DNA of 43,292 nt from an uncultured Clostridia bacterium (lineage in GTDB: Bacteria > Bacillota > Clostridia > Christensenellales > Aristaeellaceae): assembly GCA_947167215.1 (NCBI GenBank), contig CAMVHE010000020.1, positions 1 through 43,292 of the forward strand, read 5' to 3'. The position numbers were made by a program, and so were the translations under genes. Every line of letters begins with the position of its first letter. Position 1 is the stretch's first letter. The notes under the pieces are model-generated. The model was not told the origin of the DNA. It saw nothing but the letters and a program-made list of their open reading frames with translations, and made no database searches. Positions 25,522 through 34,034 of this stretch are shown here, in pieces.

Positions 25522-27165
25522 TTACCGCCCGGTGTGGCTGTCTATCCCTACCAGTGCCGTTGCGATATTGATGGCCTGGTCAGAGCATCTCTCCAGATCC
25601 GTACACATGTCTGTGAAAATGACGCCGCCAAGCGGATCGCAGTTTTCCTTCATCAGCCGCTCAACGTGGTTCTGGATGAACTGTTCCTGCATGTCATCCA
25701 CACGCTGCTCAAGCGCTTCTGCCTCTGGAAGCCGGTCAAACCGTTCTTCCTCGAAAACCTGCATGGAAATATCCAGTGTCGCAAGTACTTCGTCCGCCAT
25801 GGTCTTGAGTTCCTGCATGGCAATATCCGAAATGACTGCCCCTGCATTCTTGATTTTCTCTGCAAATTCAATGATGTTTTCCGCGTGGTCACTGATCCGT
25901 TCAAAGTTGGACGTGACCCGCATCAGTTTGGACAGACGGAACAGGTCCCGCTCAGACAGCTGAAGGCTGCGGAGCGTCACCAGCTTGTCCGTAATGGCAT
26001 GGTCAAGGTAATCGACCGTCTTCTCGGTTACGAGCACTTTTTCTGCCAGTTCCGTATTGGATCTGTCAAAGAAGTAGTCCAGCGCATCCTTGAGGTTGTA
26101 CCTTGCGATCCTGCCCATACGGTTCACTTCCAGCAGTGCCTGCTTCATCGCCACGGCGGGAACGCTCTTCTCCACATTCACCAGATAGACAAGACGCTGT
26201 TCTTCCTGGGCGCGGGTTTCGCTTTCCTGAAGCGGAATCGTCAGCTCCGACAAACGAACCAGGAGCGGAGCAAAAGGCAGCATGATGGCCACTGCAAATA
26301 TGGCGAAGAACGAATGGGTGTTAGCCACCTGTCTTGCAATATCATTGGGGGAAAGCTTCTGGATGAATTCCAGGATAACAGGGAAAATGGAAATCAGCAG
26401 AAGAAGCACACACGCTCTGGCCAGATTGAAATACAGATTGAGCAGCGCTGTTCGCTTGCCGCTTCTCCCTGTCGTCAGGGATGCCAGGAAATTCGGCATC
26501 ACGGATCCGATTGCAGCACCGATAACAAGATAAACACACTGCTGGTATGTCAGCAGCCCCTCTACGGCAAATGCCTGGAAAATTACGACCGAAGAAGAAG
26601 AACTCTGCAGCAGCGCCGTAAACAGTACGCCGAAGAGCACTGCAGTAAGCGGATGTGAGAGACCTGCAATGAGTGAAATGAACGTGGGACTGCCCGACAG
26701 TGGAACAATCGATGTTTTAATCAGGCCGATTCCTACAAACAGCATGCCAAATCCCAGGATCACGGCACCGATGTTTTTCACGAGGTTCTTCTTCATAAAG
26801 AGGTTCATTACGGCCCCTATGAACAGAAGAAAAGGAGCGAAAGCCGTCAGATTGAAAGCCGTGATCTGCGCCGTGATGGTTGTACCGATATTGGCGCCCA
26901 TGATGACCCCGACAGCCTGCAACAGCGTCATGAGTCCGGACGAAACAAAACCGATCACCATCATATCCGTTGCCGAGGAGCTCTGGATCAGCATCGTCAC
27001 CAGAATGCCGATGGCAACCGCTGCCAGCCGGTTTCCGGTTACTTTTTCGAGAATGCCCCTCATCTGATCGCCTGCTGCGTTTTTAAGCCCCGTAGACATG
27101 AGCGTCATGCCATACAGAAACAGTCCAACACCGCCCAGAAGGGAAATTACTTCCCAGATTGTCAT
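25522..27165 (-). CDS. Na/Pi-cotransporter-family protein with PhoU-like domain
   Basis: A 547-residue membrane protein of the NptA/YjbB type. The N-terminal part (about 1-310) holds two inverted Na/Pi-cotransporter repeats, each with the QSSSA/QSSSS motif (LIQSSSATDMM; LLQSSSSSVVIF) in the ion path, plus GANIGTTIT. Residues about 330-540 are an all-helical PhoU-like domain. Relatives move phosphate with sodium; E. coli YjbB exports phosphate, so direction is open. AGAAAGGAA precedes the ATG. The leader holds a yybP-ykoY-like riboswitch and a terminator, implying control by Mn2+ rather than by phosphate alone. Confidence 0.88.
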   Translation of the reverse strand: MTIWEVISLLGGVGLFLYGMTLMSTGLKNAAGDQMRGILEKVTGNRLAAVAIGILVTMLIQSSSATDMMVIGFVSSGLMTLLQAVGVIMGANIGTTITAQITAFNLTAFAPFLLFIGAVMNLFMKKNLVKNIGAVILGFGMLFVGIGLIKTSIVPLSGSPTFISLIAGLSHPLTAVLFGVLFTALLQSSSSSVVIFQAFAVEGLLTYQQCVYLVIGAAIGSVMPNFLASLTTGRSGKRTALLNLYFNLARACVLLLLISIFPVILEFIQKLSPNDIARQVANTHSFFAIFAVAIMLPFAPLLVRLSELTIPLQESETRAQEEQRLVYLVNVEKSVPAVAMKQALLEVNRMGRIARYNLKDALDYFFDRSNTELAEKVLVTEKTVDYLDHAITDKLVTLRSLQLSERDLFRLSKLMRVTSNFERISDHAENIIEFAEKIKNAGAVISDIAMQELKTMADEVLATLDISMQVFEEERFDRLPEAEALEQRVDDMQEQFIQNHVERLMKENCDPLGGVIFTDMCTDLERCSDQAINIATALVGIDSHTGR

Positions 27166-27210
27166 AATTTCATTCCTTTCTCAGGCGGCACCTGCCGCCT
27201 TTCCGGTTGT

Positions 27211-27242
27211 AAAAAAAGAGAGCATGGCTTCCCGCCATACCC
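27211..27242 (-). terminator. Leader terminator of the Na/Pi gene (riboswitch expression platform)
   Basis: On the minus strand GGGUAUGGC (27242-27234), loop GGGAA and GCCAUGCUC (27228-27220) form a 9-bp stem with two G-U pairs, followed by UCUUUUUUU. It sits between the riboswitch-like element and the start codon, so it can abort transcription before the gene. Confidence 0.75.
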
Positions 27243-27253
27243 TGTCTATATAC

Positions 27254-27367
27254 GGAGACGCGTCATGGTCAAGCCAGCTGAGTCTCACAATTTCAAGTTT
27301 GCCGGGATAAGCCTCCGTGATGACGACAAAACTCCACGCATAAACGTGCCTGTTACTCCCTCATCCT
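27254..27367 (-). promoter_or_regulatory. yybP-ykoY-like (Mn2+) riboswitch aptamer
   Basis: Minus-strand leader of the Na/Pi gene. It contains GGGAGTAAC (L1-type, consensus GGGGAGUAGC), a short hairpin (CACG TTTATG CGTG), then GTTTTGTCGTCATCACG, a small hairpin and CCCGGCAAAC. The block GUCGUCAnnnCGG...CCCGGC, flanked by a pairing helix (GUUU-GUCG with CGGCAAAC), is the L1-P3 core of the manganese-sensing yybP-ykoY class. The 3' strand of helix P1 is less clear to my eye. A terminator hairpin follows, as expected for a transcriptional switch. Confidence 0.72.
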
Positions 27368-27489
27368 AATATTAGCACAGATTTATAAGATTTTTCCATC
27401 TGCAAATGTTCATAAATGTCTTCTGCCTTTTTTAGGTCTTTTTTTGACAAGGATGCTTTTGCAGCGCGTTGCAAACGTCTTCTGTTCAT
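27361..27489 (-). CDS. Possible small basic protein, 42 residues
   Basis: An open frame encoding MNRRRLQRAAKASLSK...LQMEKSYKSVLILG has protein-like composition (Lys/Glu helix) and stops exactly where the riboswitch-like leader begins. It lacks a convincing ribosome site (only GGTGTGA) and resembles no family I know, so it may be chance. If it is real, the riboswitch promoter lies inside its end. Confidence 0.22.
   Translation of the reverse strand: MNRRRLQRAAKASLSKKDLKKAEDIYEHLQMEKSYKSVLILG
27369..27377 (-). promoter_or_regulatory. Extended -10 promoter of the riboswitch leader
   Basis: TGC-TAATAT (27377-27369) is an extended -10 element placed just before the riboswitch-like RNA would begin. 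No good -35 is seen at 16-18 bp. Confidence 0.5.
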
Positions 27490-27746
27490 TTTTTCACACC
27501 GGAAGCCGGTTTTCCCGCTCCATGCCCGTTCCCCTTCTCCCAGAATCGGATTTTCCCGCCTTCCTTTCCGTTTTTCAGCAAAACGATATCCTTTTCCTGT
27601 CTCCGGTCGCCACCCTCTCTTTTCCGAATTATTTTCCCCGTGCCCTGCCGTCTGCAGGGGCAGCACTTTCCTGAAGCCCCTGTCTCCTGTGCAACCGGCA
27701 GCCCCCAGGGTATCCGGCTCCTTTATCCACCGGCGGTTTCCCGTGC
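27490..27746. other. Gene-free pyrimidine-rich stretch
   Basis: C/T-rich plus strand between the Na/Pi leader and the GT14 promoter. Overlapping open frames here look like composition artefacts. Nothing else recognised. Confidence 0.5.
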
Positions 27747-27775
27747 TTTCAATTTAAGAACAAGTGTGCTATGAT
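27747..27775 (+). promoter_or_regulatory. Promoter of the GT14-hydratase unit
   Basis: TTTCAA (27747-27752), 17-bp spacer, TATGAT (27770-27775), 38 bases before the GTG start. Confidence 0.6.
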
Positions 27776-27812
27776 ACCGCTATGTTCAGAACAAAAAGTA
27801 GGGAGGCCTTCC

Positions 27813-28646
27813 GTGCACGCTTTTATCCTGTCCGCCTACCAGAAACCAGAAGTGATTTCTGAGGCCCTGTCCATCTACAGTGCTTTGGGGCCCTGCTATC
27901 TGCATCTCGACCGGGCTGCACATCTGGATGCTTATCTTCCCGAGTGGAACCGCATGCACAACGTGCTGGCCGAATCCAGATACCGAACCAACTGGGGCAG
28001 CATATATCATCTTGAAGCATTGCTGCGTGGTATTCGTCTGCTGCTTTCAGACAGAAGCATTACCCATTTTCATCTCATCAGTGCCCAGGATTTTCCAACC
28101 GTTTCCATGAAGGATTTCACCGCATTTTTTGAAGGGGACGACCGCATTTGGCTCCAGAACCTGGTAACGGCAGATTATCCGGAACTTACCGCCCGCTATA
28201 CCCATTATTATTTTATGCACCTTATCAACTACCGGGATATGGGCGACAAAACCCAGAACCTGATCGGGAGACTTGACCGCCTTCAGGATCTGCTTCATAT
28301 TCACCGCAACCTGGTTCTTCCACGCAAGGGCATGGTATATGGTTCCCTTCCCCGCGAAGCAGCCGCCCATGCACTCCAATGCACGGAACTCCTGAAAAAG
28401 CTTCGTTTTACCTACATTCCCGAGGAATTCTTCTTCCAGAATGCCTTTTTTGACACCCCTTATGAGGAGAAAGTCACCGGAAAGGACCTTCGTTTTTCCA
28501 TCTGGGACAATCCTTCCCGCGGGCTTCCTGCTTATCTCGATCTTACGGATCTTCCCTCAATCACGTCAGACGGCCATCTGTTCTGCCGCAAAGTCATTGA
28601 TCCCCAGCTCATTCAGGTCCTGAAGGACAGGTGGTTTGCAAATTAG
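27813..28646 (+). CDS. GT14-type (core-2/I-branching-like) glycosyltransferase
   Basis: A 277-residue cytoplasmic protein of the core-2/I-branching (GT14) family, which transfers N-acetylglucosamine or xylose in known members. Marks are HAFILSAYQKPEVI at the N-terminus, YLHLDRA, the NWGSIYHLEALLRGI block, FHLISAQDFPTVSMKD, and EEFFFQNAFFDTPY with the Glu in the catalytic-base region. No signal or membrane segment. A GTG start at 27813 has GGGAGG 7 bases upstream; an ATG at 27771 lies inside the promoter -10. The bacterial substrate is unknown, perhaps capsule or exopolysaccharide. It is 28 bases before the hydratase gene. Confidence 0.82.
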   Translation: MHAFILSAYQKPEVISEALSIYSALGPCYLHLDRAAHLDAYLPEWNRMHNVLAESRYRTNWGSIYHLEALLRGIRLLLSDRSITHFHLISAQDFPTVSMKDFTAFFEGDDRIWLQNLVTADYPELTARYTHYYFMHLINYRDMGDKTQNLIGRLDRLQDLLHIHRNLVLPRKGMVYGSLPREAAAHALQCTELLKKLRFTYIPEEFFFQNAFFDTPYEEKVTGKDLRFSIWDNPSRGLPAYLDLTDLPSITSDGHLFCRKVIDPQLIQVLKDRWFAN

Positions 28647-28674
28647 ACCTTTCTAAAAAAGGAGTGGTTTTCCC

Positions 28675-30945
28675 ATGATCACACTTTCTTCCACCGGCGT
28701 TTATCTGGCCAATGGCACTTCCGTATATACGGATTCTCAGCAGCTCACCCACGAAACGGGCCTGTCTGTGGATCATGATGCCGCTGTTCGCGGTACCATG
28801 GCATACCGCATCCTTCAGGCACATAACACCAGTGACAGCATGGATGCACTTTGTCTCCGGTTCGACTCCATGACCAGCCATGACATCACTTACGTGGGAA
28901 TCATCCAGACCGCCCGGGCATCCGGCATGACCTCCTTCCCCATGCCCTATGTCATGACCAACTGTCACAACAGCCTGTGTGCCGTTGGCGGCACCATCAA
29001 TGAGGATGACCACAAGTTCGCTCTCTCCGCCGCACACAAATACGGAGGTATCTATGTTCCTCCGAACCTTGCCAATATTCACAGCTATAACCGGGAAGCC
29101 ATGGCCGGCTGCGGCAAAATGATTCTGGGGTCTGATTCCCATACCCGTTATGGCGCCCTCGGAACCATGGCCGTCGGAGAAGGCGGCGGAGAACTTGCCA
29201 AGCAGCTGGTAGGCCGCACCTATGATTTTAACCGTCCTCCGGTCATCTGCGTCTATCTGACCGGAAAGCCGAAGCCGGGCGTCGGCCCCCATGATGTTGC
29301 CCTCTCCCTGGTGGGTGCCGTTTACCAGAACGGTTATGTCAAAAACAAAGTGATGGAGTTTGTGGGCCCGGGCATTGCAAATCTGTCTCTCGAATACCGC
29401 AATGCCATTGATGTCATGACGACGGAAACCACCTGCTGGTCCTCCATCTGGGTAACCGATGAAAAGACGAAGGAATACCTTGCCATGCATGGCCGTCCGG
29501 AGGATTATCATCCCCTTGCGCCGGAAGCCGTTGCCTACTATGACGGCTGCATCACGCTGGACCTGTCTTCCATTGAATGCACTATTGCCATGCCCATGCA
29601 TCCTTCCTACACCTTCACGATCCATGAACTGCAGGAAAATGCGGCTGACATTCTCCACAGCGTGGAGGAGCGCGCCAATGCCCAGCTGAAAGGCGTGCAC
29701 ATGGACCTTCTCAGCAAGCTCCGTGGCGGACATATCTATGTGGACCAGGGAGAAATTGCCGGCTGTGCCGGCGGCACCTTTGAAAACATCTGTGCTGCAG
29801 CAGATATCCTGCGGGGCAGGAGCTGCGGCAACGGTGCTTTTTCCCTGAGCATCTATCCCGGTTCCATGCCTGCCCTGGCTGAGGTCATCCGTAACGGCGC
29901 CGCATCGGATCTTATTTCTGCCGGTGCCCTGATGCGCGAATGCTTCTGCGGTCCCTGCTTCGGAGCCGGAGACTGCCCTGCCAACGGTGAATTCTCCATC
30001 CGCCATACCACCAGGAACTTCCCGAACCGGGAAGGCAGCAAGCCAGGAGAAGGCCAGATCAGCGCAGTCGCCCTGATGGATGCCCGCTCTATCGCTGCCA
30101 CCGCAGCCAACGGCGGAAGACTGACCGCCGCCAGCGATCTGGATATCCGGTACACCAACCCGGACTATCATTATGACGCGGGTATTTATGAGAAGCGTGT
30201 CTATAACGGATACTCCCGTCCCGAACCCGAAGCTCCCCTTCAGTTCGGTCCGAATATCAAAGACTGGCCGGAAATGCCGGAGCTCACGGAGGATCTGCTG
30301 GTCAGAATCTGCTCCTACATTACCGATCCGGTTACCACCACCGACGAACTGATTCCGTCCGGAGAAACTTCCTCCTATCGTTCCAATCCCGAGCGCCTTT
30401 CCGAATTTGCCCTCTCCCGCCGGGATCCCGATTACGTTCCCCGGAGCAAAGTGCTCCGGAAGGCCGAACGCGACCGGAAAAACAGCCAGACCCTCTCGCC
30501 GGAGATACTCGCGGTATATGATGCCCTCACCCGTGCCGGCATTGCCAATGATCCGCTGCATACGGATATCGGCTCCGCCATTTATGCCAATATGCCCGGT
30601 GACGGCTCCGCCCGTGAGCAGGCAGCCAGCTGCCAGCGGGTCATGGGCGGCAGTGCAAATTTTGCAAGGCAGTATGCCACCAAACGCTACCGTTCCAACT
30701 GCATTAACTGGGGAATGACGCCTTTCCTGGTAGAGCATCCGGAATCCTTTGCCCTGGGAGATTATATCTTCGTTCCTTCCCTCCGTTCGGCACTCCTCTC
30801 CGGACAGAAGACCATCCCGGCCTACATTGTCCATGCGGACGGCAGTGTCACCTCCCTGAACACTTCCGTGGGCGACCTGACGGATATTGAAAAGCAGATC
30901 ATCGTGGATGGCTGCCTCATCAATTATTACCGGAATCACCAATAA
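28675..30945 (+). CDS. Aconitase-family hydratase (YbhJ-like)
   Basis: A 756-residue cytoplasmic [4Fe-4S] hydratase of the aconitase superfamily. The three cluster cysteines are visible: C364 in GCAGGTFEN, and C425 and C428 in CFCGPCFGAGDC. SDSHTRYGALGTMAVGEGGGE and the late swivel-domain strand (SVGDLTDIEKQIIVDGCLINYY) are typical. Unlike citrate-cycle aconitases its substrate is unknown; the closest named relative is E. coli YbhJ. AAAGGAG precedes the ATG. It appears co-transcribed with the GT14-type gene and is closed by a strong terminator. Confidence 0.85.
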   Translation: MITLSSTGVYLANGTSVYTDSQQLTHETGLSVDHDAAVRGTMAYRILQAHNTSDSMDALCLRFDSMTSHDITYVGIIQTARASGMTSFPMPYVMTNCHNSLCAVGGTINEDDHKFALSAAHKYGGIYVPPNLANIHSYNREAMAGCGKMILGSDSHTRYGALGTMAVGEGGGELAKQLVGRTYDFNRPPVICVYLTGKPKPGVGPHDVALSLVGAVYQNGYVKNKVMEFVGPGIANLSLEYRNAIDVMTTETTCWSSIWVTDEKTKEYLAMHGRPEDYHPLAPEAVAYYDGCITLDLSSIECTIAMPMHPSYTFTIHELQENAADILHSVEERANAQLKGVHMDLLSKLRGGHIYVDQGEIAGCAGGTFENICAAADILRGRSCGNGAFSLSIYPGSMPALAEVIRNGAASDLISAGALMRECFCGPCFGAGDCPANGEFSIRHTTRNFPNREGSKPGEGQISAVALMDARSIAATAANGGRLTAASDLDIRYTNPDYHYDAGIYEKRVYNGYSRPEPEAPLQFGPNIKDWPEMPELTEDLLVRICSYITDPVTTTDELIPSGETSSYRSNPERLSEFALSRRDPDYVPRSKVLRKAERDRKNSQTLSPEILAVYDALTRAGIANDPLHTDIGSAIYANMPGDGSAREQAASCQRVMGGSANFARQYATKRYRSNCINWGMTPFLVEHPESFALGDYIFVPSLRSALLSGQKTIPAYIVHADGSVTSLNTSVGDLTDIEKQIIVDGCLINYYRNHQ

Positions 30946-30989
30946 CGGAAATCGCGATCATTCCGATACCGCCTTCTTTCTTCCCACAT

Positions 30990-31022
30990 AAAAAAGAGCA
31001 TGGTCCATTCCATGCTCTTTTT
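30990..31022. terminator. Bidirectional terminator between hydratase and pmbA
   Basis: Stem AAAAAGAGCATGG / CCATGCTCTTTTT with a 6-base loop; T runs leave on both strands. It ends the hydratase transcript and, about 140 bases past its stop, the tldD-pmbA transcript. Confidence 0.88.
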
Positions 31023-31157
31023 GTGTGTAGCCTCTGCCCGGAAATCGCCGGCACTGTTTTGGCGCAGCCCGGCATCCGCCCTTCCGCCTGTTCGTTGAGG
31101 ATGAATCCTACTGCAGGCTGCCTGAGAGCAGTTCCCTGCGTCCGGTTTTCCATTTTC

Positions 31158-32459
31158 CTACGCTTTTCCGGATATGGTAACTCCTCCGAAGGCGATGGAT
31201 GGGAGAGAGCCCCCTCCGTCTTCCAGCACTTCCCTGCTGATGCCCTCGATGTTCCGGAGCATCCGGGCTACATTTCCGCTGATCATCGTCTCTGTCAGCG
31301 CACCGGAAATGCGTCCGTCTTCAATCAGGAAGCTGTTTTTGGCGACGCCGGAGAAGTCACCGGCCGGCGTTGGCTGACCGCCCGAGAAGCGTCCCACCAG
31401 GATGCCGTGCCTGGTTCTGCCAATGATATCCTCCAGTGATTCGGCACCTGCTTCCACAATCACCGAAGAAGTCTGGTTGCCTGCACGCTTTCCGCCGGTC
31501 TTGTTGGCCGCATACTGGGAAAGCGCAAATCCCATCAGCCGGCCTTTCTGAATGACGTCCCAGTCTTCGGTCAGATATCCTTCACTGGTAAACTGCTGAC
31601 CGCATACAATCCTCGGATCATGCGGCTTCAGCGAGAAGGTCAGGCGTTCGTCTGCCACCTGTTCCCCCAGCGCATTTTTCCAGATCGAGGTGCCATCGAT
31701 CAGGCTTCCGGAGGAAATAAAGCCCATGACCGTCCCCAGCACCAGACTGGCCATCGCACCGGGCAGGAGGATCACCGTCCCCTCGGTCTTTCCTGCATAG
31801 GGCTTTGCATCCAGCTGCCGTACAACATCCGACAGTTCCTTATCAATCATGCCGCATTCTATGACGGGGCGGGAAAGGTCGGTCAGCGTCACATCGGAGG
31901 AGAAGAAAGAGGTGCCCTTCTCTCCTTCATGTGCGGAATACATCAGGGAAAATGCATACCATCCGGCATTCTCCTCATAGGTAACGCCGTGGGTATTCAT
32001 ATACACTTCTTTTCCGCAGACATGGTCGGTAATCATCTGTTCTATCAGAATGGACGGATACCTCTCCCGGACATTCCTGAGCAGCTCCTCGGACCGCATG
32101 AAGAGCATGTCAAGATCACAGTCGACGGTTCCCTCCGAAAAGATACGGTGGTCCGCCTCGCGATTCATCTCCCAGTCCGGATCCGGCTGGGCACTCAGGC
32201 ATCCTGCCATGGCTCCCCGCACCGCTTCCTGAAGCGCTTCGTCGTCAAAACGGTTCAGGGAAACGGTTCCTTTCCGGTGGTCCTTATAAACACTTACGCT
32301 CAGCGTCCGGTCAACCAGGGTGCGCATCAGCGTAAAGGCTCCCCCTTCCACGTTGAATTCCCGCTTCTCGCTCTCATTGAGCACAACTGCTGCTTCGTCC
32401 GCTCCCTGCGCCAGTGCTTCCTTCAGGACCCGACTGGCCAATACCTTCATTTCTTCCAT
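31158..32459 (-). CDS. pmbA: TldE/PmbA metalloprotease subunit
   Basis: A 433-residue partner of TldD. The TldD/TldE heterodimer is a zinc protease that trims unfolded peptides and matures some microcins. This subunit has the family fold but lacks the HExxxH motif, as expected for TldE. Family marks include EKREFNVEGGAFTLMRTLVDRTLSVSVYKDHRKG near the N-terminus and the C-terminal RTRHGILVGRFSGGQPTPAGDFSGVAKNSF. The ATG starts 1 base after the tldD stop, so the two are co-translated. Confidence 0.92.
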   Translation of the reverse strand: MEEMKVLASRVLKEALAQGADEAAVVLNESEKREFNVEGGAFTLMRTLVDRTLSVSVYKDHRKGTVSLNRFDDEALQEAVRGAMAGCLSAQPDPDWEMNREADHRIFSEGTVDCDLDMLFMRSEELLRNVRERYPSILIEQMITDHVCGKEVYMNTHGVTYEENAGWYAFSLMYSAHEGEKGTSFFSSDVTLTDLSRPVIECGMIDKELSDVVRQLDAKPYAGKTEGTVILLPGAMASLVLGTVMGFISSGSLIDGTSIWKNALGEQVADERLTFSLKPHDPRIVCGQQFTSEGYLTEDWDVIQKGRLMGFALSQYAANKTGGKRAGNQTSSVIVEAGAESLEDIIGRTRHGILVGRFSGGQPTPAGDFSGVAKNSFLIEDGRISGALTETMISGNVARMLRNIEGISREVLEDGGGSLPSIAFGGVTISGKA

Positions 32460-32460
32460 T

Positions 32461-33855
32461 TCAGCGTCCTCCCATCATGACTCTGCACCGCAAGGCCGGA
32501 CCTCCCATGCCGACGGGCATTGGCTGCTTCTTCCCGCAGAAACCGGAGCTGCTCCAGGTCAGCGTGTCCCCCACCATATCCACGGTTTTCAGCATGTCGA
32601 AAGCAACGCCGGAGATCGTCGTATCCAGCAGCGCTCTTCCCAGTTTTCCATGACGGATCTCATATCCCTGTGTCACTCCGAACATGAATTCCCCGGTGGT
32701 GTCCGCCTGACCGTTATTCGAGCTGATCAGATAATAACCGTCCTCCACCGAAGCAATCATATCCTCGAGCTTGCTGGTACCCGGATGTACCGCCGTGTTC
32801 CGCATGCGAATCAGCGGCTCATCCGAGAACTGCCAGGCCCTGGCGTTTCCGGCAGGTTCCATCCCGAAGCGGGCTGCCGTCTCCCGGTTATTCATGTATC
32901 CAACCAGTATTCCGTGATCAATAAGCAGTGCATCCTTTGCAGGTGTTCCCTCGTCATCCACGTAAACCGGAAGCGGTGTGCTTTCCCCAAATGCGGATCC
33001 GGCAAAATCCGTCATGGTCACCAGCTCGCTGGCTACCTGCTTATTCAGCATGTGTCCGGCAACACTGCCTCCCAGCACCAGATCCGCTTCCACGGTATGG
33101 CCTACTGCCTCGTGGCTGAGCATCCCGGTCATCATTCCTCCAAGAATAACGGTTTTCACTCCTGCTTCCGGATAAACGCCTTCGCGTTTCAGCATCAGGG
33201 AATCATAAAGCGCATCAATGGCCTCATAATATGCCTCCGGTGCTGTAAAGTTCTTTCCGAATGTTCCTTTTCCGCCGAAGGCCTGGAAACGCTCCACCGG
33301 ATTTCCGTCCCTGCCTTCCGCTGTCAGAATGACATAGCAGTAGGAGCGTGGAATGGTGGTATGCGTACGTACACCGTCGGAGGTGACCAGCACCTTCTCC
33401 TGGGAATCTTCCATGGCCACCAGCGTCCGGGAAATGATTCCGGGGCAATGCTCTGTCACATAGGCATCCAGTGCCCGTGCAAACTCAATGTAAGTCTTCT
33501 GTTCGGTTTCTTCAATGATATCCCCGCAGGAGATATCCACCGGTGCCACTGCCGGAAACAGCGGAACATTCTTTCCTGTGTGGCTGTCCATAAAAGCGGC
33601 ATTGTCCGCAGCGGCCTGGAGGACCCGGTGGCCGGCTTCTGCAGAATACTCCGCCATTGCAGAAAAGCCGCATGTGCCGTTTTTCCATACTCTGGCAGAC
33701 ATTCCCATCTTATCCGACCGGGTATTGCCCACCAGGTTCCCGGCCATGATATTGACCCGTCTGGAGCGGTTAATCTGTCCTCTCAGCTCCGCATGTGTTC
33801 CCGCCGGAAAATTCCAACGGCCGTCCCAAAGAACTCCCTGCTGCAAGAATGCCAT
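32461..33855 (-). CDS. tldD: TldD metalloprotease catalytic subunit
   Basis: A 464-residue zinc metalloprotease. The metal motif is H248-E249-A-V-G-H253 in GMLSHEAVGHTVEADL, and the C-terminal region with NNGQADTTGEFMFGVTQGYEI supplies a further family block. GGGAG lies 8 bases before the ATG. It is the first gene of a tldD-pmbA operon driven by the promoter at 33908-33936. No RiPP precursor or export genes lie nearby, so a housekeeping peptide-degrading role is the simplest reading. Confidence 0.93.
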   Translation of the reverse strand: MAFLQQGVLWDGRWNFPAGTHAELRGQINRSRRVNIMAGNLVGNTRSDKMGMSARVWKNGTCGFSAMAEYSAEAGHRVLQAAADNAAFMDSHTGKNVPLFPAVAPVDISCGDIIEETEQKTYIEFARALDAYVTEHCPGIISRTLVAMEDSQEKVLVTSDGVRTHTTIPRSYCYVILTAEGRDGNPVERFQAFGGKGTFGKNFTAPEAYYEAIDALYDSLMLKREGVYPEAGVKTVILGGMMTGMLSHEAVGHTVEADLVLGGSVAGHMLNKQVASELVTMTDFAGSAFGESTPLPVYVDDEGTPAKDALLIDHGILVGYMNNRETAARFGMEPAGNARAWQFSDEPLIRMRNTAVHPGTSKLEDMIASVEDGYYLISSNNGQADTTGEFMFGVTQGYEIRHGKLGRALLDTTISGVAFDMLKTVDMVGDTLTWSSSGFCGKKQPMPVGMGGPALRCRVMMGGR

Positions 33856-33907
33856 ATTTTCACTCCCATCCGCGTATTTTGATATCGCACGCTTTTTTTA
33901 CTCTGGC

Positions 33908-33936
33908 ACTATATACCGCATTTTTCTGCTTGTCAA
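33908..33936 (-). promoter_or_regulatory. Sigma-A promoter of tldD-pmbA
   Basis: Minus strand TTGACA (33936-33931), 17-bp spacer, TATAGT (33913-33908). Confidence 0.82.
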
Positions 33937-33975
33937 CCTGCTTCGTTCCCCGGTCAGCGGCCTCCCCGAAGAATC

Positions 33976-34004
33976 TTGACCGGATATTTTTTTGCCTTTA
34001 TAAT
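33976..34004 (+). promoter_or_regulatory. Sigma-A promoter of the GNAT-nudC-alarmone synthetase operon
   Basis: TTGACC (33976-33981), 17-bp spacer, perfect TATAAT (33999-34004), 30 bases before the ATG at 34035. It is divergent from and 40 bp from the tldD promoter. Confidence 0.85.
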
Positions 34005-34034
34005 GCATGCATCTTCAATTAGATGGAGGTTTAT

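Noticed and set aside
27416-27774. Overlapping plus-strand frames rich in Phe, Pro, Ser
   Set aside because: They arise from a pyrimidine-rich spacer in several frames at once and lack start signals.
28609-30942. Very long open frame on the minus strand opposite the hydratase gene
   Set aside because: Antisense shadow of a GC-biased gene; no ribosome site or family resemblance, whereas the plus-strand protein has all aconitase-family motifs.
31158-33855. TldD/TldE as part of a peptide-antibiotic maturation cluster
   Set aside because: No precursor peptide, modification or export genes are nearby; a two-gene housekeeping unit explains it.
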